Origin: Coprinopsis marcescibilis | Taxonomy: Eukaryota; Basidiomycota; Agaricomycetes; Agaricales; Psathyrellaceae | DNA length: 64,000 nucleotides | NCBI GenBank assembly: GCA_004369085.1 | Contig: ML210269.1 | Location: forward strand, 1 to 64,000 | Direction: 5' to 3' | In this document: one piece after another, positions 21,897-34,883 of the stretch | Layout: each line of letters begins with the position of its first letter | How positions within the stretch are numbered: position 1 is the stretch's first letter | Translations under genes and position numbers: made by a program | Notes under the pieces: generated by a model | Database searches by the model: none | What the model saw: the letters and a program-made list of their open reading frames with translations, nothing else | What the model was told of the DNA's origin: nothing

Positions 21897-23148
21897 TTAG
21901 ACGTTGTGATCCCCAGGCGTGATATGGGGTTTTGAGTCCTTCACATCCAATTCCGCCCCACATTCTGGCTCGAGATCCGTCTCCTTCACACTACCCGACT
22001 TTGGCAGTGCTCCATTCAAATCGTCGATGACATTATCACTGCCACTGCCACTGCCACTACACCCCATCCCCAATCCCTTGGCAAGACCCCGCTCCAGATC
22101 CAACGCCTGGTCGATGGACACTACACATCGGCAGAGACTCAAGCTCTGACGCCTCGAGACGACAGTCGAGTCTGTAGGAGTGTTCGGCTCTGAGAACCCA
22201 AGGCCGGCGCCGACGCCCTCTGCCCATCTCGCCAACGACTCGGGTACAGCGAATTTAAATAGCCCATGGTCCTCGTGCTCCGGATTAGTGAGAGTCTTCT
22301 CCCGTTCTTCAAATCGGAGGTTGCGGGGCATATTGTCATTGTTGTTGTTATTATTGAGGTTTCCGCTGTTGCTGGCGACGAAAATGATGCTTTCCCTTTG
22401 CATGTCATGGGGAGGGGTCCACCAGTAAGTCGGATAGCGGCGTTGCATGTTATTCGTGAAGAGGGCGACAATAAGGGCGATGCTCGAGGCCATGAGGACG
22501 ACTGGAACGTAGAACCAGCCAATGCTCCTGATGTCTGGGTTGATTGCAGCAAGGAGGGCTGTCGCTCCTGTTAGAGGTATCTTAGTTTCGGCTATCATAA
22601 GACGGATACAGTGTGGGGAAGGGTGCTTACCCGCTGGGGGGTGAGTTGTTCCGGTCATCTGCATCAGGACCAAGGATATGGAGCATGCCAAGGACCCTGC
22701 GAGCCAGGTTAGCTCGTCGAACCGTTCGGCAGTCGGAAGAAGCAAGAACAGCTTGGTGATACATATTCCAACCATGGCTGATAGCAGGTGGCCGCCCATT
22801 ACTGGCCTTGGTTGGGCTAGTGGTGATTCGATTGCACCGTAGATAAGCACGGCGGTGGCACCCTAGAAATTCAAGGCGTCAGTACTGGTGAAACCGTACA
22901 TTTTCCACTGACTGGGTAGGGAACGCTGGTCCACCGACAATTGAAGGAACACCTTTGCTGATGAAGTAAGGGACGTGGCCAAAGATTGCTTGGATGATAG
23001 AGATGCCGGTGAACGCGCCAATGAAGGACCAGAACCAAATGATGTAACCAGGCTGCTGAGGTGGAGGGGTGTCGCGATAACCAAGCCAGAAGCTGATCCA
23101 CCTGGGAAGGCGTGCCAGACGGCTTGTATTTTGAGACTTAAGTGACAT
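21897..23148 (-). CDS. HPP-family membrane protein, paralog 1
   Basis: Three exons, 22909-23148, 22631-22862 and 21897-22567, join in phase to 380 residues. The HPP-family core comprises an N-terminal helix (IIWFWSFIGAFTGISIIQAIF), GVPSIVGG, GATAVLIYGAIESPLAQPRPVMGGHLLSA, LTWLAGSLACSISLVLMQMTGTTHPPAG with the diagnostic HPP triplet, and a last helix before NNMQRRYPTYWW. The long C-terminal tail (about 160 residues) is cytosolic-looking and disordered, with Asn and Gly-Ser runs. HPP proteins are four-helix membrane proteins; plant and cyanobacterial members have been linked to nitrite transport, while the fungal role is not established. A paralog sits at 62717-63695. Confidence 0.85.
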
Positions 23149-24282
23149 GGCGGCTGTTTACCAGTAGATGGCTGTCGAAGTAACAAAGGGGGGTGTCTCC
23201 CTAAAGCTGCTGGATTAGAGGATCCAAAGAACTGTGGCTATCGGTCAGTCTTTACGCGATTCAAACGAGCATAAGTTGCACTCACATTTGAGCTTAGACC
23301 AGCATGAAGCGTTCGAAGAAGAGGAAGCGGGAGAGGGACAGAACGAAAGTGACTCGGAAAGAAAATTTATATATGAAGCGAAGTAAAATAGGCAAGTGTC
23401 TTGATCTCCAAGGCCGAGATTGATTTCATGGAAGTTAATTCCGGAGCTTAAGTTAAAATGTTAGCCAAGCTGGAGAAAGACCCAGACAACTCGGAGAGTG
23501 AAAAAGAAGTTCTTCTCTGCAAAGATCGAGCAACAAGTGGAGCTTCGGCGAAAAGCACGAACTGGCAAACAAAATTACGAAAAACGTGGCCCAGACGCTG
23601 AGACAGTAGACGTGACCCATGAACGTTGCATGGGCCACGGGCGGCGACGGCGTGAATCTATTCCCGTACATAATCTCCTTCAGAATCGTCAATTTGGAAG
23701 GTGGGGACCGTGCACGGGGCTCGAGACAAACGGCGGAAGAAATCGGGTGGGGCCCGTATAATGATTGCGCTATAAGACTATGCAGCCCACACCTCGGGGA
23801 ATCTTCTCCTCTGAACTCTTCAAGCCTCAGGAAGGTTACATCATAACATCTGGAATGGCTTTGGTTGACAGTAAATTGCAAGGTTTTGGTGAGATTTTGT
23901 GCGGTTGGCTGGAACGGTTCAGATTTTCTGTTAAACCGAAACAAACGAAGGTTACTTGACGGAAAGACGTCGAGAGTACCGGGTGCAAATTAAAGACTTA
24001 TACATAGCCTGGTATCGAAATGAATTGGTTGAGACCCTGACTGACTCTGAATCGAGTGCGCCATTGTTATGGTTACATTTGGGCCTGCTTGCTTCCAAGG
24101 GCAATACGTTCATATACATACATACAAACATAAAACCCGTCGCCAAGTGCAATACTTATGTGGCGTCCTTCATACCACCATCAGTGACTTTACTAAGCTC
24201 AAGCGCTCAAGCGCTCAACATTCATTGCTTTATTTTAGAAATTATGAAAAGCCGCTCAACTTCTACGTATCGGATCCAACCA
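23149..24282. other. intergenic stretch, no supported gene
   Basis: It includes the likely promoter of the HPP gene (AT-rich TATATA near 23370). A 163-codon minus frame (23453-23944) lacks splice sites, motifs and coding character, and I do not call it. Confidence 0.45.
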
Positions 24283-24872
24283 TCAAGTCTCCAGAGTCGG
24301 CAGGTCGTCGTGAAGTTCCTCTGTCGTGACCTTGTGGGAGAGTTTGCGTTCTAAGTCCTTCAACTCAAATGACCTCTGGATTGCCTTCCTTTCTGCTGAC
24401 TCTGGGTTAACGAAAAAGGCTAGCGAACCGCTTGGGGTAATGGGGTATCTGCCAATCATTTCCAACTTCCGCGACCTGTCGTAGTACGCTCCAAATATCT
24501 GGGCTGTACGCGACTCTGATACATTCTTGGTATCTACTGTTTGGCGCAGAAAGCTAAGCACTCAGGATACTACTAGTTTCCCAGTTACCCGCAGTCTGAC
24601 TGATGGCCGTGCGATGCTCGGTCTCTGCAGGCCAGTGTGTTATTATTCTCGAGCAGACCGACGCGATACCATGCTCTTGTGGCTCTATCTTCGTCCTCTA
24701 TGTACGTGTATGTTTCTTTCAATTTATCCTTGATTTATCATTTAGCTCACAGCATAAGATCTCCCTTTAGGTACGCCTCCGAACACTTGTTACATGCGCT
24801 TGTTCCGCCTTGAGGCGTGATCGCAGCTGCGCAATTCTTCCCCTTATGAAGATATTTTCCTCCGCATCCGCC
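24283..24872 (-). CDS. hypothetical coiled-coil protein
   Basis: Minus-strand segments suggest a short gene: a first exon from ATG near 24872 encoding MADAEENIFIRGRIAQLRSRLKAEQ, with heptad-like spacing, an intron starting GTACCT near 24775, and a last exon ending at 24283 that carries DRSRKLEMIGRYPITPSGSL and RSFELKDLERKLSHKVTTEEL. The middle of the model is not settled. I do not recognise the protein. Confidence 0.3.
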
Positions 24873-25477
24873 ATGACCGTACTCCGTTGCCCCGCTACTT
24901 GGATTCCTGTCCTGATATTAGTGGCTGATGAATCATGTATAGATAAACCCTTCATGCCCTGCTTCGGCGGTCTGCCCTGAGTTTACTACGCCAAGCCCAA
25001 TCCATCACCACAATCAATTGCGCACGCGAACTCAATCAAATTCAAGCGTATCAACGGACCAGCCATTCACACTTTCATAACTAATTGCACACTATTGCAC
25101 TTCACCAGACAGCCGCTGCGGAACACGAGATGTAGTGACTCAGTGAGCGACAAGGGATAAAACACTCAGCTTCTGAATCAAGCTTCCGGGCCTCCGAAAT
25201 ACAAAGCCTTCCGCCTGATATGTTAGTAATGGAGTGCTGGTGCGCCTCATTTGTTTCATGAAACGCAGGGATACGCTGATTAGATGGATCCGTTGGTTTG
25301 TTAGATATGGCAAGTGACCCTATCAAGTATCCCTGTGCAAGGTCTGGACATCATCGCTACTGTGTGGGATATATAAACCATACTTTCGAGGAACATCCAA
25401 GCAGTACAACCATCTTTTCTTTGTTTCTCTTCGACTGATCCAGTTTTTCTCGCATAGCTCTGGCAATTGATCAGACC
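24873..25477. other. intergenic region with the P450 promoter
   Basis: No gene is seen. A TATATAAACC element at about 25370-25380 lies roughly 100 bp upstream of the P450 ATG and is a plausible core promoter. Confidence 0.4.
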
Positions 25478-27799
25478 ATGGAAATCGATCTTCAGTTGAT
25501 CCTCCCGCTTCTTTCTGGCATCCTAATCGTTATCGTTGATGTGTGGTATCGACGCCGAAGGCGACTACCACTTCCACCAGGCCCTCAAGGTTGCGTCATT
25601 CGAGGGATGGCTGGTCGGATGCCAACAAAGGAGCCCTGGAAGACGTATGCATCATGGAGTCGGACATATGAATGTACGTCAGCGTTGTAAAGTTCCCGAT
25701 TCTTTCGCTGTTATGTCTCTACCGGCGCCACACTCAAACATACGGTCCACCGACTCTTGCTTTTTAGCTCCAATAATCTCGTTTCGGGTATACAACACCA
25801 CCCTCATAGTTTTATCCTCGGTACAAGCCATACAAGATATGCTTGAGAGACGCCAGGACATTTACAGCGAGCGACCCAGAAATACCATGTACAATGACAT
25901 ATGTGGACGTGGAAAGACCATATTCAACGTGGACGCGAGCAGCACGAGACATAAGGTGTGGTGCACCCTCTCGCATAGACCTTTAGGGGATGAAAATTGA
26001 AGTCGCATGCAGATGTACCGCAAAATGCTCGGAAAGGGCCTGGGTCCTCGAGGTGGCAGGGCTGGAAATGGAGCAAAGGTAATAAGAGGGTACACCCCTC
26101 TGATTGAAAGAGAAGCTCGTAGACTAGCAGAAAGCTTGATTTCAATGTCAAGAGGTCATGGCGAAGGCATCGTCGATGACTTCATACCCCTGGTTCAGAG
26201 GTCAGTTAGTCTCTACGCTCAAAATTTGTGCGCCCCGGTTGTTAACCTAAATCCAGGAGTGCAGTAGCTGTTATCCTTGGCATTGCTTTTGGGTATACAG
26301 TCCAAGGCGACTCGGATCCATTCATAAAAGTCAGCGAGGAGGCGTCCAAGATATCAGGGTATGCAATGGCGCCTGGAAGATGGATGGTTGACTATGTCCC
26401 CCTTCGTGCGTCCTCGCCTATTATCTTAGAGCCGCTGTTTATTGAGGATTTCCGTATCAACAGTTCGCTATGTCCCCGCCTGGATGCTGGGGGCGGGGTG
26501 GAAGCGTCAGGGTCTTATTTGGAGGGAGAGGTTGCACCATCTCGCTGACGTCCCTCATCTATGGGCCAAGAATCAGATCGTAAGCAGACTGTTGCGCTCA
26601 TTCCTGCCTCTATTTTTCTGATAAGTAAACCCCTCCGGGAAGGAAACCGGGAACTACGAAGAATCCTTTACCTCACGTCTTCTTCGACCTGATCCCGAGA
26701 CTGGTGTTGATGGCGTCCAGGTTGGTCCTGAGCAGGAAGAGTTGGTAAAGTGGTGTGCTGGAGGTCTCTACGCTGGTGCTAGCGATACTGTGAGTTCGGC
26801 AAACTGTACTCACGGCAATGTTGGTTTCAACAGATTTCCAGACCGTTTCAGCGATCGTGTCTTTCATTCTTCTGATGGCGCTTTATCCTGAAGTTCAGTG
26901 TCGAGCAAGGGAGGAAGTGCTAGCACATCTGCCAGCGGGAGACGACGATGATAGTACCGATCTTGCATTTATCCATCGACTCCCATACCTTAATGCAGTG
27001 ATGCAGGAGGTGCTGCGGTACGCACCTGTTGGAAATCTGGGTAAGGAGATATGTCTCACTGATCTATCCGCATGGTAAACCTTCTCAACCCGGAATAGCT
27101 CTTCCACATCGCGTCTCACAAGAAGACGAGTACGGCGGCTTGCGCATCCCGCAAAATGCGACCGTAATAGCCAACGTGTGGTGCGTCTGCCTCGACTGTC
27201 GCTACTTACTCCGACTGATGGAAGTGAACGCTGTCTAGGGCTATCTTTCATAATGAGACTCTGTATCCGAACCCACATTCGTTCTGGCCTGAGCGGTTCT
27301 TGGGATCGAACGCAGAGTCAAATGCAGGTGACCAAGATGCTTCATCGCTCAACAAGCGAGTAGACGCTTCACAAATTGAAGTCGACCTCAAATTCCCCTC
27401 TCACAATAAGAAAGCTTCTATAAAGTCCTCGGTGCCGCAACCTGATCCTAGGAGATGGGCGTTTGGATTTGGAAAGCGTGTGTGTCCAGGTGTGTAACCC
27501 AAATAGCTCACACAATCAATTTGTGTTATTCATCAACGTGAATGGCTTGCAGGGATGTACTTTGCCGAGACAACGATGTTGTACGCGTTCTTCCATATCC
27601 TTGCTACGTGCGAAATGTCCCTCCCGCCATCTTTATCGGCGAGACCGGAAGTAGAGTTTACCACTGGGATTACGAGGTGTGTCATTGATTCCATCTACAT
27701 ATTCTTCATCTCCCTTCTGCCCTGCCTTCGTTCGCGTTCTCGTTGCGTACACAGTTCAGGTTTCCATCTGCTCGGGGGATGTTATTGAATGTCACATAA
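25478..27799 (+). CDS. cytochrome P450 monooxygenase
   Basis: A multi-exon class II (microsomal) P450. The N-terminus has a hydrophobic anchor (LILPLLSGILIVIVDV), basic residues, then the proline hinge LPLPPGPQG. Further landmarks: YSERPRN, HKMYRKMLGKGL, RSAVAVILGIAFGYTVQG, RYVPAWMLGAGWKR, the I-helix region (WCAGGLYAGASDT then TVSAIVSFILLMALYP), the K-helix ExxR within MQEVLRYAP (about 27005), HRVSQEDEYGGLRIP, the PERF motif (about 27290) and the heme loop FGFGKRVCPG (about 27460-27490) carrying the cysteine ligand. The last exon boundary is uncertain; the most in-phase acceptor gives a stop at 27797-27799 and a C-terminus lacking the usual closing segment. Two exon junctions (near 26580 and 27090) are also approximate. 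Substrate is unknown. Confidence 0.85.
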
Positions 27800-30258
27800 T
27801 GGTCCCGAAGTGGGATGTATACATGTCACGCCTGTCGATGTTGCCTTTCAATGTGCATGTCAGGACAGCCGGGGTCCAACTGGGGTCGGTTCTTCGCTCT
27901 CAAGCAAGGCTCCTACATTCTGCCCTACAGACTCCGATGTCTATGGCATCGGCGAAGTGTGGGCTCATACTGTCAGCAATCCTCGACCACTCGAGACCCC
28001 TGCCCAATTGGGCTGTATGGCAGCAATGGCGGTCAAGAACACTGCCGGGCACATTCAAGAAACCGGGTTCCTTGACTTCATTGAATTGGTACCCTGGGGT
28101 AGCAGATTCTTTTTTCCTTCTTCTTCACTTCTTTCGTATCCACTTCCACTCTACTGTGTCGTCTCTTACATTTGCGTTCTTGAGTTCTGCCAGTGGTCTT
28201 TATTTACGCTCGGGCTCCTCGGCGTTGGTGTTCATGCGCTAATGATACCTCTTTTCACTCCCTTTAGCCATATCAAGCCGTTTCCCGTCGTCGTTCAGCC
28301 ACTGAGAAAGTTTCGCTGAAGGCTCGGGGCTCTGGCTGCTTCTGTAAGTGTTTTATAAGAGTCCGGAATCGGAGTTGGCACTAATAGGGAAGCTAGGTCT
28401 GGGACTCTTTGGGGCCTGGGCTTCCTTCGGGACATGTAAGGGACATGAATTTGCGCTATATATATCTATTAAAGCTACATATTATTTATAGTCATCGATC
28501 GATTGCAATGTCCGTAGGTCTAGTACATTGCCAATACATTGCAATGCCGTGGTGCGGGGTTGTTGGTCGTGTAATCTGAAAACGTTGCGTTGAGGGCTGG
28601 TCGCGGAAAGGGTGATCCGCAAGCAAAAACCTCAAGATTTCACACCAGCATTTTGGATGTATCGTCTAATTTAATTGCTGCGGCTGCCATTGGGCTGCCA
28701 CCAGTACGTCCCTCAATTGAATTGAGCGGCATCGGCTGCCGCAGGATCGACATGGGAAAACCGAAGAGATAGGCTCGTTTTGCCCAATGAATGGCTTGAG
28801 AGAACACCTAACATACATATGTACATAATATGGGCCTGTCTTCCATGAAACCGTGGCGCTGTCTGGGAGAATGGGAGATTCGGTTCTGTAAGCAATCCTA
28901 AGGCGGTGCCGAGACGTGCCCTGATGCCCTCATACACGTTGAGGCTCAGGTGCCTCAATTGCAAGAGTAACTTGGTATGTAGTGCACCTGCGTCCACAAA
29001 TGTCGACGCCAGCGTAGAAGAAGCCACTCGAGCTCATGAGGAGGATGGAAGCAAAATAATGATTTCGGCCTGCGCATCATAATAGTCTGATCCTCCTTGA
29101 TTTCGGCAGGCAATGGCTACAATGACGCCCAGCGACGAGCCTCGACATACTATCATTCATCAGTAGTTTGAAATTTATCACTGGTTTGAAATCCCCCTCT
29201 TCCCCTACTCCTGAGGCTCTGAAAATCAGACCACAAGCTCCCATGGGGTAACAAAATTCAAATATGTGGTTTCCTCGCCAGATATTGGTCGGGAAGAGGG
29301 AGAAAATGCAGTGCCAAGAATATGCCAAGACTAATTTTGGCGGGAATTACAAACCTCTGATAAATTTCAAACTACTGATGAACGATAGTACATGTCCGAA
29401 ATTAGTGAGAAACAGAGAGATTAAATTGATCTGATTTCTTTCAGAACGGGAAAAGAATGATTAAATAGGTCTAGTCGCTGGTGGGCACTCGACCAGGCAA
29501 CTTGGGAGTTTAAGGTTGGTATCCTTCATTCCGATCTGTCCAGTGAATATTCCCAGTGGCAGCCTTTTGCGTGTGTGAGTTGTCCCACTTAGTCAACGTA
29601 TCGGGGGCCTTGATCTGCACATGGCCGACGGGGATTGCCGAGGCAGTCTAAGGTCCGCCGGGTCCGGCAAGCGCTGCAAGATTTACAGACACACGATACT
29701 TAGGTAGCTTTTTGTTTCATTCCCAATAAATTTCGACGTATCTAGTAGTACCAGCTCTACATATTATGTCAGATGCGCACTTGCCATTGAGAGGACTGAA
29801 CTGCACGAAAGTGATTCCCGGAAATCTCTCAGCAACGTTAACCACGGGGACATCCGACGTCATATTACTTCCATCGGAATGGGGGCAATTCCGAATGGCT
29901 TTACGGGGTTTTTTCGATATCGCGATCGCCCCATGAGTCGTTTGAATTGGCTTACTTCTCTGCTTCCTCTTCCTCTTCGTCCTACACCCGAGTCGCTCAC
30001 ACGTATACGTGCGACGCCTCCTTTTATGATATTCGCGACGACAGAAGTCTTTCGCTGACAGTTTTGGACGGTGGAGTGCCACAGGGTGTCGTAATTGTAT
30101 CTACAGGGCCTACTTTATAACTTCAGGACGTCAGAACCACCTCTGTGTTTCTCTCCTCGGATTTGCATGTCGCCCAGCTTCTCCGCCATCCGACGCCAAT
30201 TATAACACCAATCATCGCCTATAGTCTATCTCGATCTAGTCTTGTTGAATCGTGCAGG
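27800..30258. other. 2.4 kb with no confidently supported gene
   Basis: A plus-strand frame at 27789-28319 and a basic minus-strand frame at 29717-30082 (121 codons, Arg/Lys-rich) are the longest candidates. Neither has recognisable motifs. A TATATATAT run near 28458 and a short TATTTATAG patch follow the P450 end. Confidence 0.4.
29717..30082 (-). CDS. basic hypothetical ORF (weak)
   Basis: A single 121-codon frame starts at an ATG and is rich in Arg and Lys in its first half (KRRRRTYTCERLGCRTKRKRKQR), with a few cysteines. No family, introns or context support it, and it may be chance. Confidence 0.2.
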   Translation of the reverse strand: MALHRPKLSAKDFCRREYHKRRRRTYTCERLGCRTKRKRKQRSKPIQTTHGAIAISKKPRKAIRNCPHSDGSNMTSDVPVVNVAERFPGITFVQFSPLNGKCASDIICRAGTTRYVEIYWE

Positions 30259-32226
30259 ATGTCGTCTGTGGACGATCTCGCGTTCGTCCCCACCTTCCAC
30301 CATATGTATGGTGCTCAGTTGGCAGCTTCTTTCGTGAATACATTGTACGCACGTCTCTTCAATTCCCCTTCTGCTAGTGCTGTAGCCTGACTGATCCCAC
30401 AACAGCTTCTATGGTATCGCACTGGTGCGTTAGCCTACCTCATGACAATAACCAGCCGAACGGCGTTTCTTACCCAATCCTTCTACAGCTTCTTGTTCTA
30501 CAATACTTCAGAAGATACGCCAAGAATGATCCATTATTGATCAAGGGGACGGTTGGCCTACTTATGTGGGTCCTCTTCCTCGCCCCTCTCTGAAACCCGT
30601 CGTTGTCTTCTCCTGACAATGGTTCTCATAGTATCTGTGCTACAGTGGAGACCATATGTTCCGTACACCAAAGCTACGACTCCTTCATCACAAAATTTGG
30701 ACGGCAAGAATTGTTCAACGAAATTGTTTCGTGCGTGATATGTTGTTTTCATCTGACGTGTCACTTAAAACGCCCTCTAACTCCACAGGTCCGTGACGGT
30801 ACGTTTTATGACCACGAACACCTCCGATAATTGCTGACGGTCCCTTGGTTGAGTAGTTAGAGTTCCTCTTCGTGGTAAGCTTGCAAATCACGTGTGTGTG
30901 GCTCGCCATTAATGCAATCCCATAGTATATCACAGCCTTCATTGCCCAAATGTAAGTCCACCATCGTGACTGTAGTGGAAGTCATCGTAGATCTAATACT
31001 TTTCAAACAGATTCTTTGCTACCAGGATCTGGCAAGGTACCTACCTCATGAAACGACTTGTCTCAGGACCCTTCTCCCTCTCGATCAATTGCACTTACGC
31101 TCGTCGTTCTGCTTCTCAGTGTGCCAAAGACTAGGCAAGGTTCCCCGGCTGGTGGTGGTTCCAGTCGTGAGTGCTGCAGTTTCTCCAATGACTCGTCCTG
31201 ACAGCACTTCCAGGTCATACTTGCAATCATGCAACTGTGTGCTGGCATCGCACAAGTCACACTGATGTGAGTACATGAAACAATAGTAGCTACCGGCAAG
31301 CGGCTCATTGTCTCTCAGGATTAAAAGTAAACTATATACGACATTGGATCACGAAACGCCAACTTTGATCGTGAGTTTGATTCTGAAGTTTCTCGGTTAA
31401 CGACTAACTAACTCTCTTTTGCCCCCAACGTCGGAATCATATCTATCCGCGTTCAATAGAAAGTCACTGCGATACAGGGGGTGGCGGCTGCAGTTTGCGA
31501 CATCCTCATTACCTGCGCCTTATGCTGGGCTTTCAAGTCACATCGATCAGGGACCAGGAGGACGAATACCTTGATCGACAGATTGATCGTTTACGCTATC
31601 AATCGTGCAGCTGCTACCAGTATCTGTGCGCTGCTACACGTGCTCTTGGTATGCACCCGCTCTCCTAGCGGTGGGCTCTAATAACTGACCACTTATCGTG
31701 CAGTACTACTTCGCATCTGGAACCTTCTACTTGTACGTCTTTACAGATGAAAAGTACTCGACACCCCAACTGACTTGCCTTTAATAGCCTCATCCCGTTC
31801 GAGGTCTCTACTCATCTATACGTCATCTCGGTTGTTACAGTGTAAGTCTTCGCCAAAGCTATTGCGAATGAAAAGCTTAATTGATTCTTTTCCCGCCTTA
31901 GGCTCACTTCACGAGAAAGCCTCCGCCAGGAAATGGACAACTCCTTCCATCTCTCGGATTTGATCATCAGCAACCGGTCGGAAGCGTCTGCCCAAGGATC
32001 GTCTACTGTCAGTCTAACTTTCAGTTCAATGCGGTCCCCCGTTTCTCTCGGACCCTTGCTAATACAGAGTTCTTGCCTCCAGGCCGACAACCAGAACGGG
32101 ACTGCGTCTCTCCCCACTCTCCAGTTGGGTGAAACCAAACTAACACCCCCGCCGAAAGGTCTTCAGGAAAAGGATTCAATTTTGGACAGCCAGTCTGAGA
32201 AGGTTAATCCGCGGCAAGATGTTTAG
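30259..32226 (+). CDS. DUF6534-type seven-helix membrane protein
   Basis: About nine exons from ATG 30259 to TAG at 32224-32226. Landmarks: FHHMYGAQLAASFVNTL, a small exon FYGIAL, LLQLLVLQYFRRYAKNDPLLIKG, CATVETICSVHQSYDSFI, then YITAFIAQM joined to FFATRIWQ, VILAIMQLCAGIAQVTLM, AAVCDILITCALCWAFKSHRSG with TNTLIDRLIVYAINRAAAT, small exons YYFASGT and LIPFEVSTHLYVISVV, and LTSRESLRQEM opening a long Ser-rich tail. The order (G..FY..., D..H, FF..RIW, three helices, T..LID.L..Y..., ..N.R..LR) matches the agaricomycete DUF6534 group. Function is unknown. Confidence 0.7.
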
Positions 32227-33142
32227 GGTATAGGCATTTCTGGACGGTGAACTGGGAGCAGAAAGGTGGCACAATCTCCCCTTGGTGGATCGTGAGCTGC
32301 GGAGATACAGCCGGACGCATTTATCTGATACATTCGTTAAGTGTAAATTATAATTACCCCACGCGGCTCTGGAAACTTGTCGGAATATCATGGGAATTAC
32401 ATAGCATAATGAAAACCTCCCAGCTTGTGTCTCGGAGCGAGGCAAAAGATCACTTTGTATACGTTATGAACGCCCTGACCCTGGCTATTTTACTGGCCAC
32501 TGCTTTGCAGCTATCGGAACTCTGGGTGTAACGGGAATGATCTAGCGGTGCTGTCCTTTATTAACTTCGCGGCCATTCCGACACTGATCGTACTTCGCAG
32601 ACCCGGCTTTGATCGGCAGGCAACCATTCAGAAACGCATCGAGGAGCTAAAATGAGAAAGCCTCTGCCTCGAGGACGGGACTCCGATCGAAGGGTAATGT
32701 GGGTCAGAGTTACAAGTATGGCACTACTTAGTACTAGTACAATTGTCCACGCAATTCGCAGGGTGTACATATGTACCTAATTGCAGCAGCCGCGCATGGC
32801 ACGGAGCGCGCCAATATCAGTTCCGGACAATCGACTACTTTAAATGGGACTTACAAGTAATGCCCGATGGACCGATTATTCCAGCTCAATTTGCTGAAGA
32901 GATTGCTGAAAGTGTACCGATCTATGACGGTGGTCAAGAACAGGTAAAGATGTTCCAATCCGGTTTGGTGTGATCATATTGATTACGCGAATCAAGACGC
33001 GAATCTGCGGCGTCGAGGGGTTCATTCATCGTTCGATTTACCATTGAAAATTCTCCTCCTCCATATAAAAAGAGCTCGAAAACGGGTGTAAATACAGAAG
33101 CAAACCTCTCCCCCCCAATATCCTTCATATCTGGTTATACCA
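32227..33142. other. intergenic region, possible membrane-protein remnant
   Basis: A stretch near 32450-32660 encodes two short hydrophobic pieces (VMNALTLAILLATALQL, then another frame AVLSFINFAAIPTLIVLRRPGF). They could be the tail of a decayed transporter gene, but there is too little to name it. Confidence 0.3.
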
Positions 33143-34493
33143 ATGCTTTACTGGCTCTCTGTTGCTACGGCATTGATCACAGCTCAGTCGTTCAAAGCAT
33201 CTGCATTCCCAGCATACGCGTCTCTTGGAGGTCTTTCTCAAAGGGAACTGGATGTAATAGTTCCGAGCCTCCCAGCAGTGTATCCGCCTCCTCCTCCGCC
33301 TCCTCCATCGTACACGGGCACAAAACTTGTTCATGACCCAGATCATCCGTGGCAGCCACAGAAGCCAGGAGACCTTCGAGGTCCTTGCCCAGGCCTTAAC
33401 ACTCTCGCTTCGCATGGAGTAAGTCGTTTCATCGAGTCCGTCGAGATATACTGAGTGATGGTTATTAACTCAAGTATTTACCTCGGGACGGCGTCGCTAC
33501 CCCTGAGCAATTGATAATCGCTGCTCAAGAAGGTATGTCAGCTCTACTTACATGTGTAAAGATGCTGCCTAAAACCTGCAAATAGGCCTTAACATGAATA
33601 ACAGGCTAGCACGTTTCGCTACGTACTCCACCTTCCTCCTAGACGGAAATATTGTTACCAATCTGGTGAGCATTGGTGGTAAGAGCAACAGGACTGGGGT
33701 AGATCCACCATTCCCAGCTATCGTTGGTGGAATGAGTAACCACGGAACATTCGAAGGAGATACCAGTATGACTCGAGGTGAGTGAAGTCTGGTAAGACAG
33801 CATTATTTCGAGCTCAACTCTTTTGATGCCAGCCGACGCCTACTTTGGAGACAATTCCAATTTCGACCAGGAGCGTTTCAACCAGGTATGCTCGCTCTCC
33901 GACGTGGATGCTCGAGGAACTCTGACATCTCGCAGTTTAGAAACTTCAGTTATCACTACGGAGACGGCTACTACAACCTGACCGTGGCCGCAGAACTGCG
34001 CTACCACCTAATTCAGCAGTCGATCGCGACGAACCCAGAGTTCTCCATGATGGGATTCAGGCACCTCACAGCGTATGGTGAAGCCACCTTTCCCGCGACC
34101 ATGTTTGTCGACGGTCGAACTACGGGCTCGGAAGAAGGTCAATTGGATATGGACACTGCGGAAAGCTTCTTCAAGCATTCCCGGTTCCCGGTTATGTTCC
34201 ACAGATCTAACAAACCACGGGGCATAGAACCTGCGCTCGACCTTCTCGCAGTCCACCCTATGCTTCCTGGTAGGAACGTTGCAGGGGTGAACAGCTTCGT
34301 TGCGGATCTCAGCATGGGGAGCACAATCGAATATTGCAACATGTACACTCAACTCGTAAACGAGACGATCCGAGGACTGTACCCCAACCCAACTGGCGTT
34401 CTGAAGAGGAACCTAAAGATCAATCTGAGATACTTTTACCAGTCCCTGGAGTACGATTACTGCATCGAAGTCTTCCCGTATGGCATGCATTAG
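33143..34493 (+). CDS. unspecific peroxygenase / heme-thiolate peroxidase
   Basis: Five exons (33143-33418, 33475-33532, 33586-33777, 33833-33885, 33936-34493) join in phase to 378 residues. A secretion signal (MLYWLSVATALITAQ...) and a Pro-rich linker with a run of eight prolines precede the catalytic domain. The heme-thiolate cysteine lies in RGPCPGLNTLASHG, followed by YLPRDG; the magnesium and structural motif is FEGDTSMTR; the acid-base pair is in FRHLTAYGEATFP, where Arg and Glu are seven residues apart as in the long peroxygenases. FRNFSYHYGDGYYNLT and FPVMFHRSNKP follow. These enzymes use hydrogen peroxide to oxygenate unactivated C-H bonds outside the cell. Several N-glycosylation sequons are present. 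It lies between a membrane-protein gene and eL14 with no sign of an enzyme cluster beyond the P450 5 kb upstream. Confidence 0.9.
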
Positions 34494-34883
34494 CTATGAG
34501 TCAGCTATGGTCGGATATACATGATTGGTGAACCAGACGGCACATCATTCTCACACAACAAAACATCCATACCTCGTAAGGTAGCTGTGTGCAATATCCA
34601 ATGAACGTGGACCGGTATTCGTGACGATCTATACTCGTCAGGTCGACGAAACGTGAAAGGGTGAAGCGCGTTGAATATGTCGTGAGCATTAAGAAGGAAA
34701 GAAATTTAAAAAATGTTGGGCAACAAATCGCATAACAAAACGGATGGTGTATGATACAGTTGCATGACGACAATTGTACGCGCGAGGGTCCCCCTTTTTT
34801 CGACGAATGGCGATCCCAACTCGCAACAATCGCCTGTGGTGTGATACTCCTCCTGTCTCCGACCGCTCCTACTCCAAACACGC
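34494..34883. other. convergent 3' intergenic stretch
   Basis: It lies between the peroxygenase stop and the eL14 stop. No gene or repeat is evident, and it presumably holds both transcript ends. Confidence 0.5.

Noticed and set aside
23453..23944. 163-codon minus-strand frame
   Set aside because: No introns, motifs or coding-like composition, and it overlaps the upstream region of the HPP gene.
25478..34493. P450, DUF6534-type gene and peroxygenase as a secondary-metabolite cluster
   Set aside because: No backbone synthase, transporter or regulator is visible nearby, so co-localisation alone does not support a cluster.
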